This document shows positions 8,709-17,194 of a DNA stretch of 64,000 bases, piece after piece. The stretch comes from Roseibium sediminis (GTDB lineage Bacteria > Pseudomonadota > Alphaproteobacteria > Rhizobiales > Stappiaceae), in contig NZ_VXDB01000003.1 of assembly GCF_008711325.1 (NCBI RefSeq), positions 62,001 to 126,000 on the forward strand. Direction: 5' to 3'. The translations under genes and the position numbers were made by a program. The notes under the pieces are model-generated. The model worked only from the letters and a program-made list of their open reading frames with translations. It was not told where the DNA came from and ran no database searches. How positions within the stretch are numbered: position 1 is the first letter of the stretch; the number at the start of each line of letters is the position of its first letter.

Positions 8709-9703
8709 CCCGCGAAATTACGCTTTCCAAGGCGGTCAACGAAGCCATTGCAGAAGAGATGCGGCGCGATCCGACCATCTTCCTGATTGGTGAGGATGTG
8801 GCTGAAGCCGGAACGCCCTTCAAGGTGTTGTCCGGATTGGTTGAAGAGTTTGGCACGGACCGGGTCATCGACACGCCGATTTCCGAACCCGGCTTCATGG
8901 GCATGGCGGTCGGTGCGGCCATGACAGGTTCACGCCCGATTGTCGACCTCATGTTCGGCGACTTCATCTATCTGGTGATGGACCAGCTGTGCAATCAGGC
9001 CGCCAAGACACACTACATGTCTGGCGGAAAACTCAAGGTACCGTTGGTCTTGCGCACCAATATGGGCGCAACACGGCGCTCCGCGGCGCAGCACAGCCAA
9101 TCCCTTCAGGCCATCGTCGCTCATATTCCGGGCCTGAAGGTGGCCATGCCGTCTTCCGCCTATGAGGCCAAGGGTCTCCTGAAGACAGCCATTCGCGATG
9201 ACAACCCGGTCGTCATCTTCGAAGACAAGCTGATGTACAACGACAAGGCGCCGGTCCCGGAGGAGGAATATCTGATCCCCTTCGGCAAGGCCAATATCAA
9301 GCGCGCAGGCCGGGACATCACGCTGGTTGCCACGTCCTCCATGGTTCAAGTAGCTGAAGCGGCTGCGAAAATCCTCGAGGCTGATGGCATCAGTGCAGAG
9401 GTCATCGACCCGCGCACCATTGTGCCGCTGGATGAGGAAACGATCCTCAATTCTGTCCGCAAGACCTCCCGCGCCATCGTTATTGACGAAGGCCACCAGA
9501 ACTACGGTGTCACGGCGGAGATCGCATCCCGCATCAGCGAGAAGGCCTTCTACCATCTGGATGCTCCTGTCATTCGCATGGGGGCGATGGATGTTCCGGT
9601 ACCGTTTTCTCCGGCTCTTGAGGATCTGACGGTTCCAACAGCAGCCAAGGTCGTTGAAAACGCGCGCAAGATCTGCCGCGGGGAGCTGGTTCATGCCGCA
9701 TGA
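8705..9703 (+). CDS. Thiamine-dependent dehydrogenase E1 component, beta subunit (acetoin dehydrogenase-like)
   Basis: A 332-residue E1 beta subunit (transketolase pyrimidine-binding and C-terminal domains). Visible hallmarks are IGEDVAEAG near residue 28, the RVIDTPISEPGFMGMAVGAA stretch, and EVIDPRTIVPLDEETI in the C-terminal half. It forms the alpha2beta2 heterotetramer with the preceding product; the ATGA overlap indicates translational coupling. AGGAGG lies just upstream of the ATG inside the alpha gene. Its own stop codon lies inside the lipoyl carrier gene. Confidence 0.93.
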   Translation: MTREITLSKAVNEAIAEEMRRDPTIFLIGEDVAEAGTPFKVLSGLVEEFGTDRVIDTPISEPGFMGMAVGAAMTGSRPIVDLMFGDFIYLVMDQLCNQAAKTHYMSGGKLKVPLVLRTNMGATRRSAAQHSQSLQAIVAHIPGLKVAMPSSAYEAKGLLKTAIRDDNPVVIFEDKLMYNDKAPVPEEEYLIPFGKANIKRAGRDITLVATSSMVQVAEAAAKILEADGISAEVIDPRTIVPLDEETILNSVRKTSRAIVIDEGHQNYGVTAEIASRISEKAFYHLDAPVIRMGAMDVPVPFSPALEDLTVPTAAKVVENARKICRGELVHAA

Positions 9704-10994
9704 TGTCATCATGCCCGCATTGGGGATGGCGCAAGAGACCGGCCTGATCGTTTCCTGGCTGAAAAATGTCGGCGATCCGGTCAAGGTCGGCGACCCCCTG
9801 ATCGAGGTGGAAACCGACAAGGCGACCATGGAAGTGGAAGCGCAAGCTGACGGGTTCTTGGTCGATGTTCAGGCCGCTGCAGGTGAAGCTGTACCCGTGG
9901 GGGAACTGATTGCGCGGATTTCCAAAACCGCAGAAAACAGCGCGCAAGCACCACAGGAAAGCACTCACCCGGCATCGGCAGAACCGCTGGACGGTCATCA
10001 GGTCATCATGCCCGCCCTTGGTATGGCGCAGGAAACCGGCCTTATCATCTCCTGGGCAAAGCAACCGGGCGATGCAGTCAGCGAAGACGACGTTCTTTTG
10101 GAAGTCGAAACGGACAAGAGCGCCATGGAAGTGCCTGCTGGGGCTTCCGGCTTTTTGGCTGGCATCTTTGCAGACGCTGGCACGGAAGTCCCGGTCGGCG
10201 ATATGATCGCACTCATAACCGCTGAAAAACCGTCGTCACCGCTTGCAAAGGCGTCGAAGTCACAAACGTCGGCGACAAAAGCTGCTCATGAGAAACCTGT
10301 GGTGACCTCATCGGCAACCAGCAAGGCATCGCCCCCAAAACCATCTACACCAGTTCAATCAAGCGGAAAAATACTTGCATCGCCCAAACTGAAACGTTTG
10401 GCTCAGGAACAGGGGCTGGACCTTGCTCTACTGACCCGCGAGGGCCTGCCGCAACCCTTCCATGTCAGCGATCTGGAAACCCTGAAACAACTGGCTTTGC
10501 GCCCGACGTCGGCGCAAGGGACAACGACCCAAAGCCGCCGCGTGACAGCCAAGGTGGCAGCAGACAATTTCGACGGTTTTCTCGGGTGGCTGGCGGCCGA
10601 AACGGGTGCAGCCGTGCGAGCGGAGACTGTTTTCGCGCTTTTTGCTGCTGGCAGCCTGCGCCCGCACATGCCACAATGTGACCAGATCATTGCAACCGAG
10701 GCCTTCGGCATCCGGCGGCACTATCAAAACCCGGACCTTGTCCGCCTTTCCGGCGTTGCACCTGGAGAGGACATTGAAAATGTCACCTGTTTGATCCGCG
10801 ATCTCACCAGGAGTCCAGTGACAGAGGTTCAATTGGGAGCGGAAACCGTGCCGGTCCTCTCCATTGCTCGTCAGGACGCACATATCACAATCACGCTTGA
10901 AAGCTCGGGTGACGCTCTTTCTGCCGAAGCAGCGCTTTCCCTTATTTCCGGGTTCGCCGAGCGGGTTCAAAATCCGCTCCGACACCTGCTCTAG
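9693..10994 (+). CDS. Two-lipoyl-domain E2-like carrier protein with E3-binding domain and degenerate catalytic domain
   Basis: A 433-residue protein. The ATG at 9693 overlaps the E1 beta gene by 11 bp and starts directly at the first lipoyl domain; an upstream in-frame start would add 13 poor residues. Two lipoyl domains carry VETDKATMEV (lipoyl Lys43) and VETDKSAMEV. A Ala/Pro/Ser/Lys-rich linker follows, then a peripheral subunit-binding domain (KILASPKLKRLAQEQGLDLA). The C-terminal 190 residues keep an E2-like ending, but the catalytic HxxxDG is replaced by SSGDALSAEAA. It is therefore probably a swinging-arm carrier without acyltransferase activity. Catalysis would be supplied by the separate protein at 12471-13361. 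Confidence 0.85.
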   Translation: MPHDVIMPALGMAQETGLIVSWLKNVGDPVKVGDPLIEVETDKATMEVEAQADGFLVDVQAAAGEAVPVGELIARISKTAENSAQAPQESTHPASAEPLDGHQVIMPALGMAQETGLIISWAKQPGDAVSEDDVLLEVETDKSAMEVPAGASGFLAGIFADAGTEVPVGDMIALITAEKPSSPLAKASKSQTSATKAAHEKPVVTSSATSKASPPKPSTPVQSSGKILASPKLKRLAQEQGLDLALLTREGLPQPFHVSDLETLKQLALRPTSAQGTTTQSRRVTAKVAADNFDGFLGWLAAETGAAVRAETVFALFAAGSLRPHMPQCDQIIATEAFGIRRHYQNPDLVRLSGVAPGEDIENVTCLIRDLTRSPVTEVQLGAETVPVLSIARQDAHITITLESSGDALSAEAALSLISGFAERVQNPLRHLL

Positions 10995-11012
10995 TTCAAG
11001 GACGCTCTTACC

Positions 11013-12458
11013 ATGTCGAATTCTGACGTGTTTTACACGAACCTCTACATTGACGGGGCCTGGAAAGACGGGGCCTCCGGTGAACGGTTTGATGTTCTGA
11101 ACCCTGCAACCGAAGAGGTTATCGCCTCGGTCGCCTCGGCTGAAATCGCGGACGCAGACGCCGCCCTGAATGCCGCCGAAGCCGCGATGGGGGCCTGGAA
11201 TGCCAAGAAACCACGCGAGCGCTCGGAAATCCTGCGCAAGGCTTGGGAGCTGATGTCTGCCCGGCTTGAAGACTTTGCCCGGTTGATTACGCTGGAAAAC
11301 GGCAAGGCTGGCAACGATGCACGCGGCGAAGCGGCCTATGCCGCCGAGTTCTTCCGTTGGTTTGCTGAAGAAGCGGTCCGCACTGACGGCCTTTTGACCC
11401 ATGCGCCCGCCTCTGGTGCGCGGATCATGGTGCAGCACAAACCGGCAGGAATTGCTGTTCTTGTGACGCCGTGGAACTACCCGGCTGCCATGGGCACGCG
11501 CAAGATAGCACCCGCTCTTGCCGCAGGGTGCCCTGTCATCATCAAGCCTGCGAGAGAAACGCCGCTGACCATGCAGGCCTTGATGCCGCTGTTGGAAGAA
11601 GCCGGTGTGCCAAAAGGCATGGTCAATGTTCTGCCGACGAAATCGAGCGGCGCCATTGTTGACCATCTGCTTCACGATCCGCGCGTGCGCGTCATCTCCT
11701 TCACCGGCTCCACGCAAGTGGGCCGCAAGTTGTTGCACGGTGCAGCCGATCAGGTTCTCAAACCCGCCATGGAACTTGGCGGCAATGCTCCGTTGATTGT
11801 CTTTGAGGATGCCGACCTTGATGTCGCTGTTGAAGGGGCAATGCTCGCCAAGATGCGGAACCTTGGCGAAGCCTGCACGGCGGCGAACCGGTTCTACATT
11901 CATGAAAGCGTTGCTGACGCCTTTGCCGAAAAATTCACGGCAGCCATGGCCAAACTGAAGCTTGGCAACGGGCTGGATCCGGATGTTGATGTTGGCCCTC
12001 TGGTCAATGCCGAAACGCGCGACAAAGTTGCCCATTTTGTTCGTGATGCGGTCGAAAAAGGCGCGGAGGTTCTGCTGGGCGGCGAAGCTCCTGACGGACC
12101 GGGCTTTTATTATCCGCCGACCGTCATGCGCAACGTGCCAGACAATGCAGACTGTACCTGCGACGAGATTTTTGGCCCCGTAGCCGCGCTTCAAACCTTT
12201 TCTGATACCGAAGAGGTTATCCGCCGAGCCAATGACACGGAATACGGTCTTGTTGCCTATGTCTTCACCGAAGACATGAAACGCGGCCTTCAGGTCTGTG
12301 AGCGACTGGAATACGGCATGGTTGGTCTGAACCGCGGTCTGGTCTCCGATCCGGCGGCACCTTTTGGGGGCGTCAAGCAATCGGGCCTTGGCCGCGAAGG
12401 CGGCCATGAAGGCATGCTGGAATTCATGGAGACCCAGTATATTTCGGCAAGCTGGTAG
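11013..12458 (+). CDS. NAD(P)-dependent aldehyde dehydrogenase
   Basis: A 481-residue aldehyde dehydrogenase of the succinate-semialdehyde-like group. It has the Rossmann segment VTPWNYPAAMGTRKIAPALA, FTGSTQVGRKL, the catalytic Glu in ELGGNAPLIVF, the nucleophile Cys in NLGEACTAANRFY and the C-terminal PFGGVKQSGLGREGG motif. It begins 18 bp after the lipoyl carrier gene and ends 12 bp before the E2 gene, so it interrupts the dehydrogenase complex genes but is clearly in the operon. A plausible role is to oxidise the aldehyde released when the E1 cleaves an acyloin. Confidence 0.92.
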   Translation: MSNSDVFYTNLYIDGAWKDGASGERFDVLNPATEEVIASVASAEIADADAALNAAEAAMGAWNAKKPRERSEILRKAWELMSARLEDFARLITLENGKAGNDARGEAAYAAEFFRWFAEEAVRTDGLLTHAPASGARIMVQHKPAGIAVLVTPWNYPAAMGTRKIAPALAAGCPVIIKPARETPLTMQALMPLLEEAGVPKGMVNVLPTKSSGAIVDHLLHDPRVRVISFTGSTQVGRKLLHGAADQVLKPAMELGGNAPLIVFEDADLDVAVEGAMLAKMRNLGEACTAANRFYIHESVADAFAEKFTAAMAKLKLGNGLDPDVDVGPLVNAETRDKVAHFVRDAVEKGAEVLLGGEAPDGPGFYYPPTVMRNVPDNADCTCDEIFGPVAALQTFSDTEEVIRRANDTEYGLVAYVFTEDMKRGLQVCERLEYGMVGLNRGLVSDPAAPFGGVKQSGLGREGGHEGMLEFMETQYISASW

Positions 12459-12470
12459 GGAGGAGAGATC

Positions 12471-13361
12471 ATGAACTACATCGCTTCTCCTTCTGTACGC
12501 TCCTACGCCGGTCAAAAAGGGGTTGATCTTGATCAGGTGGCACGCGCATCGGGCCGCGGGACGCTTGCCAAAGAAGACATTGACCGTCATCTGGCCGGGG
12601 CAAGCTCCCCGGCACAGGCACAAGCTGGAAGTTCCCGCTACTGGGATGTGAACCATTCAGATTTCGGCCCGGTGACAGAAGAGCCGATGAGCCGGCTGGC
12701 GCAGGTGGCAGCCGATAATCTGTCGGCGGCCAATGCCCAAATTCCTCAGGTAACGCACCATGATCGGGCAGATATTCACGCCATTGAAGCCTTCAGAAAG
12801 GGCCTGAAGGACGAGGCTGTCCAACGAGGCATCAAGCTGACCGCACTGGCCTTTCACGTCAAGGCGCTCGCCCTGTCCCTGAAAACCTTCCCAAGGTTCA
12901 ATGCGTCCTTGAGTGCGGATGGGCAAAGGCTCTTTCTGAAGCAGTTCGTTCATATTGGCATTGCAGTGGATACACCGGCCGGATTGATGGTTCCGGTCAT
13001 CCGGGACGCAGACAAAAAAGGCCTCTGGGACATTGCTTCAGATATCTCCGATCTGGCAGGGCGGGCGCAGGCGCGCAAAATTCGTCCGGAGGAAATGGGC
13101 GGAGCCTCCATGTCGATATCCAATCTTGGTGGAATCGGCGGGTCAGCCTTTACCCCGATTGTAAACCCGCCGGAGCTTGCCATTCTCGGCATTACACGCA
13201 CTGAAACAATACCGATGTGGGAAAACGATGAGTGGCGACCGGTGCCGATGGTTCCGCTGGATCTCAGCTATGACCACCGTGTCATCAACGGCGCAGACGC
13301 AGCGCGCTTTTTAAGCCACTATGCTGGCCTCATATCGGAACCAAGACGCATGCTGGTCTGA
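12471..13361 (+). CDS. 2-oxoacid dehydrogenase-type E2 acyltransferase lacking lipoyl domains
   Basis: A 296-residue protein with an N-terminal peripheral subunit-binding domain (IASPSVRSYAGQKGVDLDQV, residues 4-23) and a C-terminal CoA acyltransferase domain (about 65-296). The catalytic site reads SYDHRVINGADAARF; Asn in place of Asp in HxxxDG occurs in some active E2 proteins. ISNLGGIGGSAFTPIVNPP is the typical central signature. There is no lipoyl domain, so it depends on a separate carrier, presumably the 9693-10994 product. GGGAGGAGA precedes the ATG. It transfers the acyl group from lipoamide to CoA. Confidence 0.9.
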   Translation: MNYIASPSVRSYAGQKGVDLDQVARASGRGTLAKEDIDRHLAGASSPAQAQAGSSRYWDVNHSDFGPVTEEPMSRLAQVAADNLSAANAQIPQVTHHDRADIHAIEAFRKGLKDEAVQRGIKLTALAFHVKALALSLKTFPRFNASLSADGQRLFLKQFVHIGIAVDTPAGLMVPVIRDADKKGLWDIASDISDLAGRAQARKIRPEEMGGASMSISNLGGIGGSAFTPIVNPPELAILGITRTETIPMWENDEWRPVPMVPLDLSYDHRVINGADAARFLSHYAGLISEPRRMLV

Positions 13362-13374
13362 GCACGGAGCCCCC

Positions 13375-14142
13375 ATGACATCAAACACCATCAATTTGAC
13401 CGGCAAGACAGCCCTTGTTACCGGCGCCAGCCGGGGGATCGGCCGAGCCATTAGTGAAGTGCTGATGGAATGCGGGGCGGATGTTCTGGGAATTGGCACC
13501 AGTATCAAGGCTCGAGACGGTGACCTTACAGATCATGCTGTCAGGTGTGGCACGGCTTTCACCCCGATAGATGCTGATTTGTCGGACCGCGCACAAATCA
13601 ACTCTCTTCTTGAGGGCGTTCGGCGTGACCATGTCGAAGTGGACATTCTGGTCAACAATGCCGGGATCATCAGGCGGAGCCCGGCAGAAAGTCACTCTCT
13701 TGAAGACTGGGACAGGGTTCTCGCCATCAATCTGGACGCTGTTTTTCAGCTATCGCAGGCCTTTGGCAAACAAATGATCGAGCGTGGTGACGGCAAGATC
13801 ATCAATATCGCTTCAGTCTTGTCGTTTCAGGGCGGTATTCTTGTGCCGGGCTATGCGGCCAGCAAGGGAGCGATTGCCCAGCTGACAAAAGCTCTTGCCA
13901 ATGAATGGGCCTCCAAAGGCGTCAATGTGAACGCGGTAGCACCGGGATACATTGCCACCGACAACACCGCTGACCTTCAAAGGGATGCTGACAGAACGGC
14001 CAGCTTGATGGCTCGCATTCCCGTCGCCCGCTGGGGTGAACCTCGCGAGATCGCATGGCCCGTCGCATTTTTGGCCAGCGCTCAGGCCAGTTTCATTCAC
14101 GGAACCGTTCTGCCGGTGGACGGAGGCTGGCTCGCTCGCTAG
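13375..14142 (+). CDS. SDR family oxidoreductase, gluconate/deoxygluconate dehydrogenase-like
   Basis: A 255-residue classical SDR. The ATG at 13375 (14 bp after the E2 stop) is chosen because the Rossmann strand starts at once (LTGKTALVTGASRGIGRAIS); an upstream in-frame start would overlap the E2 gene. It has NNAGIIRRSPAESHSLEDWD, YAASKGAIAQLTKALANEWA (YxxxK) and VNAVAPGYIATDNT. The RRSPAE/EDWD pattern resembles 2-deoxy-D-gluconate 3-dehydrogenase (KduD) types. It is the last gene of the rightward catabolic operon and belongs to a different SDR subgroup from the other two. Confidence 0.87.
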   Translation: MTSNTINLTGKTALVTGASRGIGRAISEVLMECGADVLGIGTSIKARDGDLTDHAVRCGTAFTPIDADLSDRAQINSLLEGVRRDHVEVDILVNNAGIIRRSPAESHSLEDWDRVLAINLDAVFQLSQAFGKQMIERGDGKIINIASVLSFQGGILVPGYAASKGAIAQLTKALANEWASKGVNVNAVAPGYIATDNTADLQRDADRTASLMARIPVARWGEPREIAWPVAFLASAQASFIHGTVLPVDGGWLAR

Positions 14143-14169
14143 CTCGAAAGGCTCTGAACAAGGTAATCG

Positions 14170-15411
14170 TCAAGAAGCGAGCGCAATCAGAGTCTGCAGC
14201 ATGACGTTGGCACCTTTCTCAATATCAGCCCAATCACTGTGCTCTTCCGGAGCATGACTGATGCCGTTCTTGCTCGGAATGAACACCAGTGTTGACGGGC
14301 ACAACGCCTGCATGGTTTGGGCATCGTGCCCAGCTCCTGATGACATGCACTTCACCGAATAACCAAGCGCTTTGGCGCTGGCGAGAGACTGTTCTGCCAG
14401 CGTCTCGTCCAATTTGACGGGCGACAACCAGCTTCGCTCATGAACCTTGAAACCAAGAGTATGTTTTGCAGCGACATCGGTGATGATCGTCTCCAGCTCT
14501 TTGCGCAATCGGCGCATCACATTTTCATCTGCATCCCGCAGGATGACAGTGAAATCCGCGCGTCCGGGAACCGTATGTGTGTGGTTTGGGGTCAGTTCCA
14601 CCTTGCCGATGGTGATCCGACTAAATTCTGTCCCGTATTGGGCAATCAGTCGCGGGATAGACACACCGACTTCCGCAAGTCCGGCAAAAGCATCTGCCCG
14701 CATATTCATGGGAGTCGTGCCAGAGTGATTGGCAACGCCCGTCAAAACGCATTCCAGATTGCAAATTCCGGACACTTTATCGGCGACCCCTATATCAAGT
14801 TGTTCCTTTTCAAGCAAAGGCCCTTGCTCGATATGGAGCTCAAGAAACGCTTTCACGCTTTCTGGCGAACGTGACGACGACATAATCTCTGCTGCATCCA
14901 GCCCCTGCGCGCTCATGGCGTCGATCAAGCGTATGCCATTGGCGTCAGCGGCCTGCTCAAGCCACTCTTCGCTCACTTGCCCACTAATGGTCTGCGAACC
15001 TAGCATCCCCCCAAAACGTCCTTCCTCTTCTGAGGTTGCGACAACTTCGATCGGTGACGAGAGTGAGAGACCCGCATCCTTAATTGTGCGAACACATTCC
15101 AGCGCGACACAGGCCCCAAGGGAGCCATCAAATGCTCCCCCTTCAATGACCGTATCAAGATGCGAGCCAATCATGACCGACGGTCCGTTGCCATCGCCAT
15201 ATCGGCCAAAGAGATTGGCAGCCCCGTCCCGGCTTGTGGTGAGGCCATCCTGACGCATTTGCGCTTCGAACCAGTCAATGCTGGCCATGTGCGCATCGGA
15301 GAACCCAACGCGGTTGTATCCGCCCGTTTCCAGGTTGAAACCAAACGCATTCACTCCGGCGAGCAATGTCTTGAGACGTTCGAGATCAATTCTCACCTCA
15401 GACCGCTTCAT
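14170..15411 (-). CDS. M20 family Zn-dependent hydrolase (N-carbamoyl-amino acid hydrolase/allantoate amidohydrolase type)
   Basis: A 413-residue cytoplasmic amidohydrolase of the HyuC/AllC/beta-ureidopropionase group. Metal-site motifs are GSHLDTVIEGGAFDGSLG, the Glu pair in ATSEEEGRFGG, FLELHIEQGP and SHAPEEHSDWADI. SGAGHDAQTM is the substrate-site signature. The family cleaves N-carbamoyl or ureido C-N bonds. It is transcribed divergently from a dipeptide-type ABC importer, with an 18-bp palindrome between them, so the importer may bring in its substrate or a precursor. The exact substrate is not predictable. Confidence 0.88.
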   Translation of the reverse strand: MKRSEVRIDLERLKTLLAGVNAFGFNLETGGYNRVGFSDAHMASIDWFEAQMRQDGLTTSRDGAANLFGRYGDGNGPSVMIGSHLDTVIEGGAFDGSLGACVALECVRTIKDAGLSLSSPIEVVATSEEEGRFGGMLGSQTISGQVSEEWLEQAADANGIRLIDAMSAQGLDAAEIMSSSRSPESVKAFLELHIEQGPLLEKEQLDIGVADKVSGICNLECVLTGVANHSGTTPMNMRADAFAGLAEVGVSIPRLIAQYGTEFSRITIGKVELTPNHTHTVPGRADFTVILRDADENVMRRLRKELETIITDVAAKHTLGFKVHERSWLSPVKLDETLAEQSLASAKALGYSVKCMSSGAGHDAQTMQALCPSTLVFIPSKNGISHAPEEHSDWADIEKGANVMLQTLIALAS

Positions 15412-15506
15412 GCCGTTTCCTCCAATGTTTCAACTACTTATTTTTCGGTCACCGGCCATCATGCACCTTTGACTCGATCAATATGAAATAATTATTGCGA
15501 TATATC

Positions 15507-15524
15507 AATTAATCATGATTAATT
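15507..15524. promoter_or_regulatory. Perfect 18-bp palindrome, operator candidate
   Basis: AATTAATCATGATTAATT is a perfect palindrome centred between the divergent hydrolase and peptide-transporter genes, 29 bp before the binding-protein ATG. The GntR-family regulator at 21112-21873, last gene of the transporter run, is the natural candidate to bind it. Confidence 0.55.
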
Positions 15525-15553
15525 AGAGAGATCAAAAAACAGGGGAACGCACA

Positions 15554-17119
15554 ATGAAACGATATCTAGCTGCGGCGCTCGCCTCGGCCTTTCTCGCTTT
15601 CTCACCCATTTTGGAGGTCGAAGCACAAACGCCGCCAAATGTCTTGATTATTGGTCAGATCGCCGAGCCGAAGTCACTTGATCCGCATGCCGTCACAGCA
15701 GTCAACGACTTCCGCATTCTCATGAATGTCTATGACGGACTGGTCCGTTACAAGGACGGCACTCTGGAAGTGGAACCGGCACTAGCTGAAAGCTGGACCA
15801 TCTCGGACGACGGCAAGACTTATACGTTCAAGCTGCGCGATGGGGTTATCTTTCATGATGGGACCCCATTCAACGCCGAGAGTGTCGTCTTCAATATCAA
15901 GCGCATGCTGGATGAAGAGCACCCCTATCACGAGACGGGGCCGTTTCCTCTCGCATTTTTCTTCTCATCTGTTGCAGATGTAAAAGCGGACGACGAACAT
16001 ACTGTTACCTTTACGTTGAATGCTCCATATGCGCCGTTCCTGTCCAATCTGGCTTACCCGACTGGCCTGATTGTCTCGCCGGAAGCTGTAAAGCAACACG
16101 GCAAGGACTTTGGCCGGAACCCGTCTGGAACCGGGGCATACAAATTCGCCGAATGGGAAGCAAATGCCAAAGTCGTCGCCGTCAAGAACGACGCTTACTG
16201 GGATGGCGCGCCGGACCTGGAAGCCGTGATCTACCGTCCGATCACTGATGCCAACACCCGGATTGCCGAAATGTTCTCTGGCGGTCTGGACATCATGGTT
16301 GAAGTTCCACCCGACAGTCTGCAGCAGTTCAAGTCCGATGCGTCCTTCACTGTTCACGAGCAAGCAGGCCCGCACGTCTGGTTCCTGATCCTGAACGCCA
16401 AGGAGGCACCATTCAACAACAAAGCAGCCCGCCAGGCAGCCAACTACGCCATCAACAAGACCGCGCTGGTTGAAAATATCCTGCAAGGCACGGCTGATGT
16501 CGCTGCGGGCCCCACCCCGCCTGCCTTTGCCTGGGCATACAACGAAGGCCTTGAGCCCTACCCGTATGATCCGGAAAAAGCCAAGGAGCTGTTGAAAGAA
16601 GCTGGCTACAATGGCGAAGAACTCACTTTTTATGTCACCGAGGGCGGTTCCGGGATGCTCGACCCAATCGCCATGGGCACAGCCATTCAGGCGGACCTTC
16701 GGGCGGTTGGCATGAACGTCAAGATCGAGACCTATGAGTGGAACACCTTCCTTGGCAAGGTGAATCCGGGGCTGGAAGGCAAGGCGGCCATGGCTGAAAT
16801 GGCATGGATGACAAATGATCCGGACACGCTGCCATTCCTTGCCTTGCGCACTGGCGCTTTCCCGGACAAGGGCGGGTTCAACTCCGGCTACTATTCAAAT
16901 CCAAAGGTCGACGAACTTCTTGAAAAGGCTCGCCAAGTCACAGATCAGGTAGAGCGAGCAAAGCTCTATCAGGAAATGCAGGAGATCGTTCAGGAAGATG
17001 CGCCCTGGGTGTTTGTCGCGAACTGGAAACAGAACGCAGTCACCAAGGCATCTGTTGAAGATTTCAAGCTTCAACCGTCCTTCTTCCTGATGCTTCAGGA
17101 TGTGAAAAAGCCCCAATAA
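15554..17119 (+). CDS. Peptide/opine-type ABC transporter substrate-binding protein (SBP_bac_5)
   Basis: A 521-residue periplasmic binding protein of the DppA/OppA family. The N-terminal signal peptide (MKRYLAAALASAFLAFSPIL, cleavage near VEAQ) is followed by family motifs EPKSLDPHAV, LAESWTISDDGKTYTFKLRD and FHDGTPFNAESVVFNIKRM. GGGGAACG lies before the ATG. It heads an operon with a permease, a permease-ATPase fusion, a second ATPase and a GntR regulator. Relatives bind di- and oligopeptides, nickel-chelates, opines or glutathione; the adjacent carbamoylase-type hydrolase suggests an amide or ureido compound. Confidence 0.92.
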   Translation: MKRYLAAALASAFLAFSPILEVEAQTPPNVLIIGQIAEPKSLDPHAVTAVNDFRILMNVYDGLVRYKDGTLEVEPALAESWTISDDGKTYTFKLRDGVIFHDGTPFNAESVVFNIKRMLDEEHPYHETGPFPLAFFFSSVADVKADDEHTVTFTLNAPYAPFLSNLAYPTGLIVSPEAVKQHGKDFGRNPSGTGAYKFAEWEANAKVVAVKNDAYWDGAPDLEAVIYRPITDANTRIAEMFSGGLDIMVEVPPDSLQQFKSDASFTVHEQAGPHVWFLILNAKEAPFNNKAARQAANYAINKTALVENILQGTADVAAGPTPPAFAWAYNEGLEPYPYDPEKAKELLKEAGYNGEELTFYVTEGGSGMLDPIAMGTAIQADLRAVGMNVKIETYEWNTFLGKVNPGLEGKAAMAEMAWMTNDPDTLPFLALRTGAFPDKGGFNSGYYSNPKVDELLEKARQVTDQVERAKLYQEMQEIVQEDAPWVFVANWKQNAVTKASVEDFKLQPSFFLMLQDVKKPQ

Positions 17120-17136
17120 TCCAAGTTGGGTCCATG

Positions 17137-17172
17137 CCCTGGCGGGGCTATCGTTTCGCCAGGGTTTCTTTT
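17137..17172 (+). terminator. Hairpin with T-run after the binding-protein gene
   Basis: CCCTGGCG (17137-17144) pairs with CGCCAGGG (17157-17164), followed by TTTCTTTTT. It lies between the binding-protein and permease genes and probably causes partial termination, keeping binding-protein transcript in excess. Confidence 0.72.
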
Positions 17173-17194
17173 TGTCGTTTGAGGGAGAAATGGC

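Noticed and set aside
10428..12656. 742-codon open frame on the minus strand
   Set aside because: It lies antisense to the lipoyl carrier and aldehyde dehydrogenase genes, which have intact motifs. Its translation is Arg/Gly/His-rich without domains, as expected for GC-driven antisense openness.
7689..13361. Naming the dehydrogenase genes acoA, acoB and acoC
   Set aside because: Similarity to acetoin dehydrogenase is real, but the split E2, the aldehyde dehydrogenase and the M24 neighbour argue for another substrate; no symbol is justified.
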